64,000 nucleotides of DNA, taken from NCBI GenBank assembly GCA_964035575.1, contig OZ037856.1, positions 1,240,001 to 1,304,000 of the forward strand, read 5' to 3'. Source of the stretch: Rhynchopus sp. YZ270_cl-10 (lineage: Eukaryota > Euglenozoa > Diplonemea > Diplonemida > Diplonemidae). The notes beneath the pieces are model-generated. The model was given only the letters and a program-made list of their open reading frames with translations, made no database searches and had not been told where the DNA came from. The position numbers were made by a program, and so were the translations under genes. Below, piece by piece: positions 1-10,639 of this stretch. Each line of letters opens with the position of its first letter. Position 1 is the first letter of the stretch.

Positions 1-96
1 AAGGGAGGAAAGAAGGGACCCCCCAGCACCAACCAGGCTGGATACGACGCAACTGCCGTCGGCGGAAGCAAGGAAACCTTCTCCGACTCGGACTAA
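1..96 (+). CDS. 3' end of nucleolin/Nopp140-like protein, copy 1 (partial)
   Basis: The first 96 bases are the end of an open frame (31 codons plus TAA) identical to the last 96 bases of the gene ending at 5108. The rest of the gene lies outside the window. The visible tail carries the end of a Gly-Lys repeat (KGGKKG), then a short unique C-terminus ending ETFSDSD. The 3' flank is also duplicated, so this is a recent tandem copy of the 3364-5108 gene. Function is inferred only from that copy: a nucleolar, RNA-binding acidic-serine protein. Confidence 0.85.
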   Translation, partial: KGGKKGPPSTNQAGYDATAVGGSKETFSDSD

Positions 97-649
97 GCAC
101 ATTCAGTGTACCCTTCCCACTCCCCTTTCCTTTTGACTTTCCCCACTCATCACCCCTTCACACGATTTCTAACCGTCAAAATCAACCCGTGTGAAAACCA
201 AGAGAGGATCCGTTTCAGGACTTTCGTCGGTTTCTTGAGCTTTTTATCATCTTGTTTATTTTACGTTTCTCAAAAAAGGGGTTACGTTGACCCCATCAAT
301 CCCCATTCTCTACAATCAAATACGGGTAACATCATCTGCCCAGAAAAAAAATTACCTGTTCACGGGGGACCCCGTCTTGTAACATGGATAAACCCTAGTG
401 TCATGACGTCTCTCTATTTTTTCTTCTTTTTTTAGTGCTGTTCTCTCGTTCTATCTCTTTTTCTCTTTTATTTTTGCACATTTCGACATGCCTAGAACGT
501 GGTGGAGTAGGCATTTACAAAAATAAGTCAATTGAATCCAGCAGTTGCTGGTGGGGTGGGAGGGATCTGTGCAGAACAAAGGAAAAAATGAATGCAGGAA
601 TATCATGAATCCCCTATCAAAAAAAACAGCAACAAAAACGGTTGAGTGG
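97..649 (+). repeat. Duplicated 3' flank of copy 1 (partner 5109-5769)
   Basis: The DNA after the copy 1 stop matches the DNA after the copy 2 stop for about 550 bases, with small deletions and poly-A/T length changes. Landmarks shared in order are CACACGATTTC, AGAGAGGATCCG, a GGATAAACCC block and a CAGCAGTTGCTGG block. A segment of about 35 bases present near 5213-5247 is missing at the equivalent place here. A related segment (about 671-725) is found further downstream instead. No gene is visible in it. Confidence 0.85.
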
Positions 650-904
650 CCTCCACTCACCACACCTACACGATCTAACCCTCACAATCAACCCGTGTGA
701 AAACCATTAATCTTGTACAATCAAAACCAACGATTTCTAAAGCTACAGTTTCTGTACTTCATTGATCAAGGTGTGTGCGTTTCACCACAAAGTTCACACA
801 ACCTCCCGAACTATGAAGCAGTGTGCACACCGACCCAAGAAGAAGGAAGGAAAACAACAACATGGCGAAAAAGCAAAGCAACTCGGCATGTTTGGTAAGC
901 ATTT

Positions 905-1420
905 GTGAATCCCGACAAGGCAGGGGACGTGCCGACGCTGGTGTGGATGGGTCTTGGGCCAGGACCGGGAGGGGACGTCTGTGGCGCTGACGGCTGCGGT
1001 AGAGGAGAAGGAGTGTGTGTCGCTGTTCGGGGGCACTGTGGTGGAGGGCCAGGGGTCAGGAGTGGTGTTCAACGGGTGATTGAGATCACCGCAGACAACG
1101 CGCGGAGGGTGCCGGGGCGGGGGAGGCGACATCGCACACGTTCATGGCGTCGCTGCTGTACAACAAGTCTGCGCGTACTGCGGGGGGATGTGCGGCACGC
1201 TGTGACTGGGCAGCGGGGACACTGCAGATGGACGGGTTGGACTGGCTGCGTCGTTTGAGACTGGTGTGGTGTCTGCGTCTGGGTCTGGGAAAGGCACCTG
1301 TTTGGGTCGTCGAACGTGCGGGTGGCGTTTGCGAGGGGAGCTGCAGGCAGCAGAGGTGTGCACTACGGTCATGACGGGATAGGCAGTGTAACTTGTGTAC
1401 GTGAATAGCCGCAACAAGGC
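905..1420 (+). pseudogene. Possible decayed coding region, family not recognised
   Basis: This is a GC-rich island of gene-like composition inside AT-rich intergenic DNA. Protein-like stretches appear in shifting + frames: one containing TAAVEEKECVSLFGG before a stop near 1077, then another from about 1190 containing CGGMCGTL and DTADGRVGLAASFETG. No single frame stays open and no start or splice site is convincing. I read it as a frameshifted relic, but it could simply be GC-rich non-coding DNA. I do not recognise a family. Confidence 0.25.
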
Positions 1421-1643
1421 GTCGTGGGGGAACGGTTCCGGGGACGGGTAACCTGGCGCTTGCGACGGCTAAACTGAAAGAAGGGACCGGGTGATATAAT
1501 TGTGATCACGGGCGAGTCTTTGAGAAGGAATACTGGTCCATGAGCGACTGACAGAAAGGGGGTTGGGTGATAGACTTGGAGGCTTTGTGATATCGGGTGT
1601 GTGTGGTGGTGGGCTTCTGGCATCTTCATGCTACTTTGGATCG

Positions 1644-1830
1644 TGAGTGCCTTGAACATTGTCTCCGAGGTGGGGTAGAACGGGTTGGTTTTCTTCTTGT
1701 GTTGGGTGGTGATACCTTGGCTGTGAGGCCTGTACATGGTCTCCGAGGCAGTGAGGTAGAACGGTTTTCTTTTTTGGGTTTTGTGTCACCCTGGGCCGCG
1801 AGTGCCTTTTGTATTGTGCAGTTGATCCGT
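1644..1830 (+). repeat. Degenerate two-unit direct repeat
   Basis: Two imperfect copies share GTCTCCGAGG, then GAGGTAGAACGG or GGGGTAGAACGG, then a T-rich run. They also share the phrase GAGTGCCTT, but in a different order. The unit is about 80-95 bases. No coding potential is seen around it. Confidence 0.4.
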
Positions 1831-2018
1831 GAGAGATTGAAACAAGGAAAAGAACGGATGCACCGAAAGATCAGCGGAGTTTGCTTGTGTAATGTGTTCC
1901 TGACAGTGCCGAAAAATCGGCAGGGACCAGAAACTCGGTCGTGCATGCCGAAGGGTAAAGCCCGCGTTGGTGGGGTAGTCGATCCGTGAACGGTCGAAAA
2001 GGGGGTAGGGGAGGGTCA

Positions 2019-2725
2019 CACGACGCCACATGTCAGCGTGACATGTCAGGATGACATGCCATATGACATGGTAAAAATGATGACACGTGGTACATGTTGG
2101 TACGTGTCATTCTCTGTCAAGAATACACACTTTTCTAAGGTTTGTTGAGGGCTCACCTATGCCCGAGGAGAGAGCCTTAGGCATACACTCGATGCGAGTC
2201 GCATTCTCGCATTCTCGCACAACTCTTGTCTGGCGAAAAATTCTCGCACCATTCTCGCACGATTCTCCGTGGTCACGTACGTGGGAAATACACACCTCCC
2301 AACGCTTTTTTTTTATGTTTTCGGGTCATTTTAACCTTAAGGGAGACTCCGAGGAGTCATTTACACAAAACCAGTAATTTTCAACAAAACACGACGGAAT
2401 GTACCCAGCAACACAGTACACAGTACGCAGAGTGTGGTGGGGTTACTTCATCTACCCTGGACACTACATGTCCCTAAAAAACAAAACACAGGCCAGGCCT
2501 TCCCTTGTACGAAAATCCTCTATGTGTGCGAGAATGATTCTCGCATGCGATAATGGTGCGAGAATGGTGTGCGAGAATGCGAGAATGATCCTCGCATGCG
2601 ACTGGCATCGAGTGTATGCTTAGGGGGGTTAGAACAACAAAATCATGGAAAAGTGTGTGTTCTGTACCGTCAACAAGTGGCATGTCACTTTGATTCTGAC
2701 CTGTCACGCTGACTGAGGCGTCGTG
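2019..2725. mobile_element. Foldback/MITE-like element with long inverted repeats
   Basis: The ends CACGACGCC (2019-2027) and GGCGTCGTG (2717-2725) are exact inverted copies. Inward the two arms stay inversely similar for about 230 bases: GTCAGCGTGACA, TGACATGCC, ACACACTTTTC and GCATACACTCGATG occur in the same order on opposite strands. Inside each arm are clustered copies of ATTCTCGCAC in opposite orientation. The core (about 2280-2520) has no coding frame. No clear target-site duplication is visible beyond a CA dinucleotide. I read it as a non-autonomous terminal-inverted-repeat element of unknown superfamily. Confidence 0.7.
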
Positions 2726-2837
2726 CACTGGTGCACATTGGTGCACAAAATCCATTTTTTCGACATTTAAATTTAGACTGTTCTAAGTACAAAAAACCCA
2801 TGCATTCGGACCCTGGGTGTGGAAATGAATTTCCGCC

Positions 2838-3088
2838 TCTCAGCTGCACATCAATGAGCTGGAAGCTCTTGCACTGCTGGAACACGATTGCAGCCCTCCC
2901 CGACTCTGCCGCGGGTGGCAGGATTGATGTCTGGGTGGACTACCTCGGTAGTGGGGGTAGCCCGCAAGAAAATTTGTGCATCCAAAATTCTGAACGTCGC
3001 GGTGGTGCAAGCCCTCGCTCGTCTCGAATACTTGTGCACGGTGTCCTTGCAGTGGATCAGCACCAAATTAAACCCAGCTGACATGCCT
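2838..3088 (+). pseudogene. Retrotransposon RNase H-like relic (tyrosine-recombinase type)
   Basis: Three frames together spell an RNase H-like domain of DIRS/Ngaro-type polyproteins: LHINELEALALL, then after a frameshift RIDVWVDYLG, then after another frameshift KILNVAVVQALARLEYL and WISTKLNPADMPS. The motifs HINELEA, V.VDY (standing for the usual TDN/SDN region) and NPAD-PS are typical of that family. There is no reverse transcriptase upstream and no recombinase downstream, so only a broken fragment remains. Assignment to DIRS/Ngaro rather than another element that uses this RNase H type is an inference. Confidence 0.65.
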
Positions 3089-3363
3089 TCCGTATTCCCC
3101 TTTCTTCCCTTTCTTCCCCAAAACCTCGTTTTTGAGGCCCAACGTGCGGTGCGGTTCTTTTTACTGGCGACGGGGCGGATTCGACTAGCGCTCGCTAGTC
3201 GATTTACCCCAACGCCTTTTGCATTCAAAGCAAAAGCAAAATAAAAGATACTTTGTCAAGGCCAAACGTTATTCCCACCACCACCACCACTACCAGCCAC
3301 CACCACTGTCCACAAAGCAGAGTTTATTCTTTCAAGTTTTCCATCACATACACAAACATCATC

Positions 3364-5108
3364 ATGACTCTTAACGCCTACGTGTACAAGGTATGTCCTA
3401 CCCCTCGTTTTCTCCCCCAAGGGTTTTGATTGAAGCGAAAGGGTCATGAGAGGCATTTATCTCCGCCGATGTACGGTGAGGCGTTTGTACTCAACTTCTC
3501 GGTATCAGGTTTTGATCGAAGTTCTCAACTTTTCTGATTTTCATTTTCCCCTCCCACGGCACCTGGCCAAACACACCACACAACAGTACGTCAAGGCCCA
3601 CGCCGGTGACTCTGCTGCCAAGAAGGTTGCCGCCGCGTTCAGCGGAGTGGAGAAGGTATGTTGCGGGCAGTTCTGCTTTGTTGTTCTCCCTTCCCCGTCT
3701 ATCCACCTCCACCACCACCACCACAGGAGGCCTCCGCCCTGACCAACTCCCTTGAGGACATCGCCAAGGTGGCCGCCGCCAAGGACGACTCCTCCTCGGA
3801 CTCTTCCTCCTCCTCCTCGTCCTCGAGCGCCAAGCCTGCCGCCACCAACGGCAAGGCCGCCGCCAAGGACGACTCCTCCTCGGACTCCTCCTCCTCCGAC
3901 TCCGAGTCGGAGAAGCCCGTCGCCAAGAAGGAGGTTGCCAAGGACGACTCCTCCTCGGACTCCTCCTCCTCCGACTCGTCGGACGACAAGCCCGCCGCCA
4001 AGAAGGAGGCCGCCAAGGATGACTCTTCCTCGGACTCCTCCTCCTCCTCCGACTCGTCGGATGACAAGCCCGCCAAGAAGGACGACTCCTCCTCGGACTC
4101 CAACAAGGGACAGAAGCGTAAGCGTGACGAGCCTGCCGCTGAGGAGGAGGAGCCCGCCTGGAAGGCACCCCGTGAGAACTCTGGCAAGAAGGGCAAGGGT
4201 AAGAAGGGAGACAAGGGAGGAAAGAAGGGAGGCAAGAAGGGTGACAAGGGAGGTGACCGCCCGTGGCTGTCGGACGAGGAGTTCTACGCACAGAAGAAGC
4301 GTCAGGAGATCTTCGTGAGCGTATGTTAACCACCCCGTTTACCCCTTACCTCCTTTACCCCTTCACCCCTTCACCCTCTTTTCCGTCGCTGCAACACTGT
4401 CACCCAAACACCACGAACAGGGAGTGCCGGAGGACTGCAACGACGACGACGTGAAGGCCGCCCTCGGTGACTACTGGGTGAGCAAGATCAAGTGGCTCAC
4501 CAAGGACGGATGGTCTGGCAAGGGTTTCATCCAGCTCGACTCCCAGGAGAACGCTGAGAAGGTTGCGGGAGAGGTATGCCCACGTCTCCTTTTGCTTTTT
4601 TTTTTGTTCCTCCACACGAAGTGTGTTTAGAAACCAGACAAAAAGAAAGCCAACATTTGACTTGTTAACGACTTATCCATTTCTTTTTCACATCATTTCA
4701 CTTTGCGCCACATCAGGATTTCACCTTTTGGGCTGCGTTCAACGAAAATAAGTCTTCTTTCCTTTTATCAAGTTATCAAGATCAGTTGGCGGGTATAATT
4801 GTCTGGTTTTTCTGCTGTCAATTTTTTTACCCCTACACTGCCTACCACCACAGGGATTCAAGGTGAAGGGTAACGACATCTACGCCGAGTGGTGTGGAGC
4901 ACACGAATCTGCTGCCCCCGCCGGAGACAAGGGAGGAAAGAAGGGAGACAAGGGTGGAAAGAAGGGAAAGAAGGGTGACAAGGGAGGAAAGAAGGGAGGC
5001 AAGAAGGGTGACAAGGGAGGAAAGAAGGGACCCCCCAGCACCAACCAGGCTGGATACGACGCAACTGCCGTCGGCGGAAGCAAGGAAACCTTCTCCGACT
5101 CGGACTAA
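3364..5108 (+). CDS. Nucleolin/Nopp140-like nucleolar protein, copy 2 (5 exons, 365 aa)
   Basis: Exons 3364-3390, 3587-3655, 3727-4320, 4421-4573 and 4854-5108 join in frame through GTATGT/GTATGC...CAG introns. The first ~32 residues resemble a LisH helix pair, as in Nopp140/SRP40. Residues ~50-160 are runs of Asp and Ser (DDSSSDSSSS) separated by Lys/Ala-rich spacers, the CK2-type acidic-serine pattern of nucleolar chaperones. An RRM follows, with RNP2-like IFVSGVP and RNP1-like GKGFIQLDS split across exons 3-5. The tail is a KGGKKGDKGG repeat where nucleolins usually carry RGG. The likely role is rRNA processing or snoRNP assembly in the nucleolus. Serine runs use TCC/TCG codons. Copies 1 and 3 flank it. 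Confidence 0.85.
3471..3490 (+). repeat. Small hairpin, 'GGTGAGGCGTTT' class, in intron 1
   Basis: GTAC (3471-3474) pairs with GTAC (3487-3490) around GGTGAGGCGTTT. The 5' context CCGCCGAT is repeated at 27309 before the same motif. The 3' context TCAACTTC is shared with other copies at 24700, 27340 and 48637. Just upstream (3444-3465) a fragment ATGAGAGGCATTTATC resembles the other hairpin class. Confidence 0.45.
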
Positions 5109-5769
5109 GCACATTCAGTGTACCCTTCCCACTCCCCTTTCCTTTTGACTTTCCCCACTCATCACCCCTTCACACGATTTCTAACCGTCAAAATCAACCC
5201 GTGTGAAAACCATTAGTCTTGTACAATCAAAAATAAATGAGCGCAAGAAACACCAAGAGAGGATCCGTTTCAGGACTCTCGTCGGTTTCTTGAGTTTTTT
5301 TATCACCTTGTTTATTTTACGTTTTCAAAAAAAAAAAAAAAATACAAAAAAAACCAAAAAAAAAGGATTACGTTCGACCCCATCAATCCCCATTCCCCAC
5401 AACAATCAAATACGGGTAACATCATCTGCCCAGAAAAAAAATTACTGGTTCACGGGGGACCCCGTCTTGTAACATGGATAAACCCTAGTGTCATGACGTC
5501 TCTCTATTTTTTCTTCTTTTTTTAGTGCTGTTCTCTCGTTCTATCTCTTTTTCTCTTTTATTTTTGCACATTTTATTTTTCACTTTTTTTGTTTTCGTTA
5601 TCCCTAGAACGTAGTGGAGTAGGTATTTAAAAAAAGAAATCCAGCAGTTGCTGGTGGGGTGGGAGGGATCTGTGCAGAACAAAGGAAAAAAAAAAATGAA
5701 TGCAGGAATATCACGAATCCCCTATCAAAAAACAAAAAAAAACAAAAACAAAAAAAAACGTTTGAGTGG
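5109..5769 (+). repeat. Duplicated 3' flank of copy 2 (partner 97-649)
   Basis: Downstream DNA of the copy 2 gene, matching the flank of copy 1. It contains long poly-A runs (around 5327-5364 and 5680-5758) that differ in length from the partner. It carries no gene. With the 96 identical coding bases it shows that the tandem duplication included at least 650 bases of flank. Confidence 0.85.
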
Positions 5770-5908
5770 TTCTATCTCGAACAAAACCTATGGGACGTAA
5801 TACACCTTGTTAGCTGCTTACCTCCCCCCCCTAAAATTCACCTTCTATTCTAAAGGGAACACATTGGTACACACACCGAGCCAGTAAAGGCCGGGGGAAA
5901 ATATACAA

Positions 5909-6590
5909 ATGACGTGGAAGCCGTTTATCGTCAAGGTATGTAAAAGGGGTTTTTATTCAGATGTAAACCACGAAATGGATGTAGGACTGCATGGTTGGGT
6001 GTCCACCCCCCCGGTACAGCCGGTACCAAATGTACACTGCCCACGAAAGGGCTTTGTATTTCAAGTCAACTTTAATTTCCCCCTAGGTTTGCATGCCGTT
6101 GGGTTTGATTAGGGTTATGTGTGCAGGTTTCTGCACCGCTGCATATCGTTTGAGACAACTGTTTCGCCTGCAGTCTCGACTGCAGATAGGCGTACCGAAG
6201 CAGTCTCCCGGACGCCTGGGTCATTTGTTTGTTTCCTGGGCCATATTGTGTCGTCTTTTGTCTGAGCTACCTCCTTGTGTGCAAGGTGTGGGAGAGACGT
6301 ACCCTTTCTTTTTCACTCACAGCTGGTGGGCGCGCACAGCGCTGCTGATGCCGCAAAGGTTGCTGCCGCGTTGGGTGTGAGTGCTGAGGTATGTGGCTTG
6401 GCTTGGCATGGCACTGCGTGCATCATCATGTTATGACTCTCAACAGACGTCGGCGGTGACGCAGGAGAACTTGGCAGCGTGGTTCAAGGCAATCGACTTT
6501 GACAGCTCCGACTCTTCAAGCTCGGATTCTGACAGCAGCAGTGCCAGCAGCGCCAAGGACACGAAGATGGCTGACAACGATGCGGAGAGC

Positions 6591-6622
<32 letters not shown>

Positions 6623-7791
6623 TGCCAAGCCCGCACCCAAGGTGGCAGCTGCAAAGGCCGCCAGCGACGACAGCGACTCGTCAAGCTCGGACTCTAGCAG
6701 TAGCAGCACCGCGAAGAAGGAGGTGAAAACTGATGTCAAGAAGGGGGATGACAGCAGCAGTGACAGTGACAGTGACAGCAGCAGCACCGTGAAGAAGGTT
6801 ACTGAGGTTAAAAAGAAGGATGACAGCAGCAGCGACAGTGACAGCAGCAGCAGCACCGCGAAAAAGGAGGTGAAGAAGGAGACGGACGACAGCAGCAGCG
6901 ACAGCTCCAGCTCCTCCAGCAGCTCCACCGCCACTACCTTCACCCCTATAGAGTCTCCGAAGAAGGAGCCAAAGGTTGGTGAGAAGCGCAAAAGAGAAGA
7001 AGACGGCGAAGAAAGGGCAAAGGGGAAAGGCAAAGGCGGGAAGGACGGCAAGAAGGGCAAGAAGGGAAGCAAAGGCAGCAAGGGTGGGAAGGACGGCAAG
7101 GGTGGCAAAAAGAACCGCCCCGGCTGGATGTCCGAGGAGGAGTTGTACGCGATGCGCAAGCGGCAGGAGGTCTTCGTGCGTGTATGTACCACTGTCCCCC
7201 ACCCGTTCCCCCACCCTCTCTTCACAGGACGTCCCTGAGTCGTGCGTGGACAAGGATGTGTACAACGCCTGTCCCGACTACAACATCACCAAGATCAAAT
7301 GGCTCTGCAAGGAAGGCTGGACCGGAAAGGGCTTCATCCAGTTCGACACACCAGAGGCGGCTGAGGCAGTGTCCAAAACGGTATAATTAGAGTCCGTCGG
7401 GCTTTCCCCCCTCTCCAATATTTTTTCCTTGATGTCTGCGTCTGTACACTATCAACTTACCCCCTGCACAGTTCATAGGGTGATACTGCTTTATTTCTTT
7501 GAGCAAATTAGTATTGTGGTCTTTTTTGGACTCTTTTTTTTCCAAAAAGTAGCGATTTTTTCGGAGGGACTGCTCAAAATCTGCAATGTGTCCCAACCAC
7601 GCTACTGAAACATTCGTGTAAGAATCATCCATACTTGCTTTCAAAGCACCCCCTTTTCTCAACCCACAACCTCGCAGGGTATCGAACTGAAGGGGCAAAC
7701 GATCTACACAGAGTGGCAGGGTCAGTTCACGAACCCTGGTGGTTTGGCAAAAGGGAGAGGTGGAAAAGGCGGGGGCGGAGGAGGGTGGTGA
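5909..7791 (+). CDS. Nucleolin/Nopp140-like nucleolar protein, copy 3 (5 exons, 364 aa)
   Basis: Exons 5909-5935, 6323-6388, 6447-7181, 7228-7380 and 7678-7791 reproduce the exon plan of copy 2: exon 1 is 27 bases and exon 4 is 153 bases in both. The order is LisH-like N-terminus, a long acidic-serine region with Lys spacers, a Lys/Gly block, then an RRM with GKGFIQFD as RNP1. It is a diverged paralogue. Serine runs are encoded by AGC/AGT instead of TCC. The tail is GRGGKGGGGGGW, closer to an RGG tail. The large intron 1 holds a dispersed repeat (5958-6105). Intron 4 begins GTATAA, less typical than the others. The inferred role is the same as copy 2. Confidence 0.82.
5958..6105 (+). repeat. 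Dispersed repeat inside intron 1 (partner 63021-63165)
   Basis: About 145 bases match 63021-63165. The first ~50 bases differ at a single site, and the rest is diverged but colinear, sharing TTTGTATTTCAAGTCAACTTT. Both copies begin with a T-rich tract plus CAG and end in a pyrimidine tract plus TAG, so both look like an exon-sized cassette between two 3' splice-like sites. Both read as an open frame containing MDVGLHGWVSTP. No such exon is needed in this gene. Confidence 0.7.
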
Positions 7792-8403
7792 TATCAGGCC
7801 CGTTGAACACCGCTCGCTCTTAAGCTTCGTCCTGCAAGGTCCTTGGATAGTTGGAGCTTGTCCAGGGTGGCAACTGTACAAATAATTTATCAGATACTTT
7901 TCCGTGGAGGTGAAAGTGTGCTTTCTTCGCACTGAACACTTTCTGTTATTATGGGTATTTTGGTGCTTGCAATGTGGCAGACCTTTTGTTTGCTTTTATT
8001 CTCAAGAGATGCCCGTGGGGCCTATTTGTGATCATCTTTCAAGTATTTTCTATTTTTCTTTCGTCACGAAAATATACCCAACATCACTTCTTTCCAGTCC
8101 GATCAACGTTTTTTTTCTTTTTGGCCTTTGAACAATCAGTTTCCCCTTTGTTACGTTTGTCCCCTTTTCTCCCTCTTTATCATCATCTTTTCTTGAATGC
8201 CAAGGGGGCGTAACATGCTCCGAAAGGAAAAATTCTGTTCTCTCATCGCTCCGATTACGAACACTCAGATTCCCTCTTATTTACCCTATACGATCGAGTG
8301 CATGTTTTGACGAAGTGCAGCTTAGGATTGTCTGATGACCCCTTTTTTCCCTTCAATCATCAATAATCCCTATGTTTCACAATACAGTACAAAAACACGA
8401 ACA

Positions 8404-10510
8404 ATGGAGGTCGTGACCAATGTGCTCTCGCTTACCTGGCACCGCATGTCTGTGTCCGACCCGCTTGCGTTTCTGTATGTGAACGACTTTCCTGAGGTGG
8501 TGTCGTTGGTGACGTGGGGGTTGGTGCTGACTGTGTACGGCCTTTTTGCACATGTCATCCTGCAACGCAGCTGTGGCCGCCTTGCGACTCTCCTCGCGTC
8601 ACGCGTCGACGTCCTCGCAGTGGTGCTTGCCGCACTCTGGTACACCGAGCTCAGCGGCCCCCCCGCACGCCCTGCCTCCGTCAACACGCTCCTCCAACGC
8701 GAGCTCCTCAAGCTCCACAGCAACACATACACCACCGTTCTCGGCAGCACCACCACGCCGTCAAGCTCCTTCACCTACTACACCACACGGCTCCTCTCGC
8801 TCCTCTTCCCTGCACTGCTCCGCCTGCGCGGCAAGCACCACACCACCGTCTACACCTGGGGCAGGGTTGCGTCCATCACCGTGCTGTACCTTGCCCCAGC
8901 ATACCTCTACCACCCTTTGGAGCGCGATGTGTTCACCGGAGCTGCGTTCTGGGTAGGTCTGCTGGCCTATGCTGCGTTCCTTTGGTTCCCTGCGCACGGA
9001 TGTGGGGTGCGGTATTCACGCGATCCACGCCTGAAGGAGGTTGCACCAATGGAGGAAGGTGCGGGCGGGAGATGCTTCTTTGGGGTAGAACGCTTCTCGC
9101 ACCACAACCTCTGGGCAGGGGTTGCCGTCGGGGCTGGGAACACTGCAGCGGAGGTGATCTTCTTCACCGCGAACCTCCCCTGGATCGCTGCCCTCCTCCA
9201 CCGCAGGCTCGTTGACACGATACCACGCTACCTACACGAGCTTCCGACAGAAGGCCCGGCCATGTCTTTCCTCTGCAACACTGCCACCCAAGCGGTGCTT
9301 GCTGCAGGCCAGGACGCGCCGCTCCACTCAACCTCTCCCTACGCAGTGCCCTCTGGGGTCTTGAAGATGTTCGGAAGGGAGCAACGCAGTGTAGGGTCGT
9401 TGGGGTGTCTAGGGGATAATATCGCGTCGCTTAGGCAGGCGGGGACAGCGTCGGCGGTCTACGGTGTGCTCTGTGTGGTGTGGGATGTAGCATCACTGAT
9501 GGTGGTGGCGTTTTTCGCAGTGTACGCAGGCTACAGCTTGGTGGTGTCGTTTCTCTGTGCCTGTTCGAATGTGACGAGGCATGAGAAGTACCTGTACGGC
9601 AGGCTCAGTGCCTCGCAGAAAGCCCCCCAGGAGGTGCTCAAGGCCACCCCCACGCAGGTGCGTGTACAGATCCCGCTGTACCCCATGACCACGACCACAC
9701 CCCTCGGGATCCGTCTCGGGGGGAATCCGCATCTCCGTGGCGTCTTTTTGAGTCACGTCTCTGAAGCTTCGCCATCGGCAGAGGCAGGGCTAGGGGAGTA
9801 CCTAGGACAGAGGATTACGTCCATCAATGGGACAGGGGTGATGACGGTATGCAAATAGGGTTGTTCTAATGCCATAGAGCAAAGCTCTCATTTTGTCACT
9901 CTTGGAGGTTCTATCCAGGCAGTGCCCACTTTCATTTTTTCTCAGATAAACGATTTGAAGGCCGCTGTGAACAAGGTCATCTCCTCGGCAAGGTCTGTGG
10001 AGCTGGACAACAGGAGTTTAGTGAAGAAGGCGAGGAAGCGTGCCTCCATGCGGGGGGCTGGGGGTGCTGCTAAGGACGCGGAGAGCGACTCAAGCGTCAC
10101 GACAGACGAGGAGTCGATGGACACTGACGAGGAGGTGCGTGTCTTGGACGCAGCTGCTAAGGACGTCGCAAATGAGCGCAAGACTATCACATTGACAATG
10201 GGCTTTGATGAGGTATGTTCCTTCGTATTGCTGTCATCTCCTCCGTCGTGACGTTTTGGGCATCTTTCTCGTCGCTCTCAAGCTTTCCTGCGGGTTCGTT
10301 GTTGGTTAGTTATCTGGGTTGGGCAGATGTCTTCATGTCGTACTGGGAGTGCAGCGTATCTTCGTCTCGTGGTCGCGCTGTTGCTCTCAATGGTAACGGT
10401 CTGATAGCTTGTAGTGTGTCTCGGTTGTCTCGGTGCCGTGTTTTATTTTGAACATAATTTTGTAGGGAAAAGATGGTTTGTATATGAGTAGCTCGTTCTG
10501 CGGTGCATGA
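8404..10510 (+). CDS. Multi-pass membrane protein with C-terminal PDZ domain (about 584 aa)
   Basis: Exon 1 is 8404-9846 and exon 2 is 9946-10212. A short last exon 10466-10510 after TTTTGTAG gives a stop but is tentative. The start at 8404 follows ACA and is preferred over an in-frame ATG at 8335. Hydrophobic segments lie near residues 31-53, 69-82, 157-170, 179-196, 237-264 and 350-388. From about residue 419 a PDZ-like fold is visible: PLGIRLGG, GVFLSHV, SPSAEAGL, GQRITSINGTGV and, across the intron, INDLKAAVNKV. Membrane plus PDZ suggested site-2 protease, but no HExxH is seen. The tail is rich in Lys, Asp and Ser. Function unknown; probably a membrane scaffold or a degenerate protease relative. 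Confidence 0.72.
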
Positions 10511-10639
10511 GTGGGATAAGGGAAGGGTGGGTTGCAAAGGGGTGAGGCAAACGCATTGGGTGGGAAAAGGGAACACACCACAAAAAAGAACAGAAAAGGG
10601 GTACACAAAAATACACCAAAAGAAGCTGTCTCGAAAACG

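Noticed and set aside
3491-7265. Long open frames on the - strand opposite the nucleolin-like genes (Arg/Ser or Leu/Ser-rich)
   Set aside because: They are antisense shadows of the Asp/Ser repeat codons and show no start, splice or domain evidence.
8404-10510. Site-2 protease (M50) because of membrane helices plus PDZ
   Set aside because: No HExxH zinc motif and no second metal-ligand motif can be seen.
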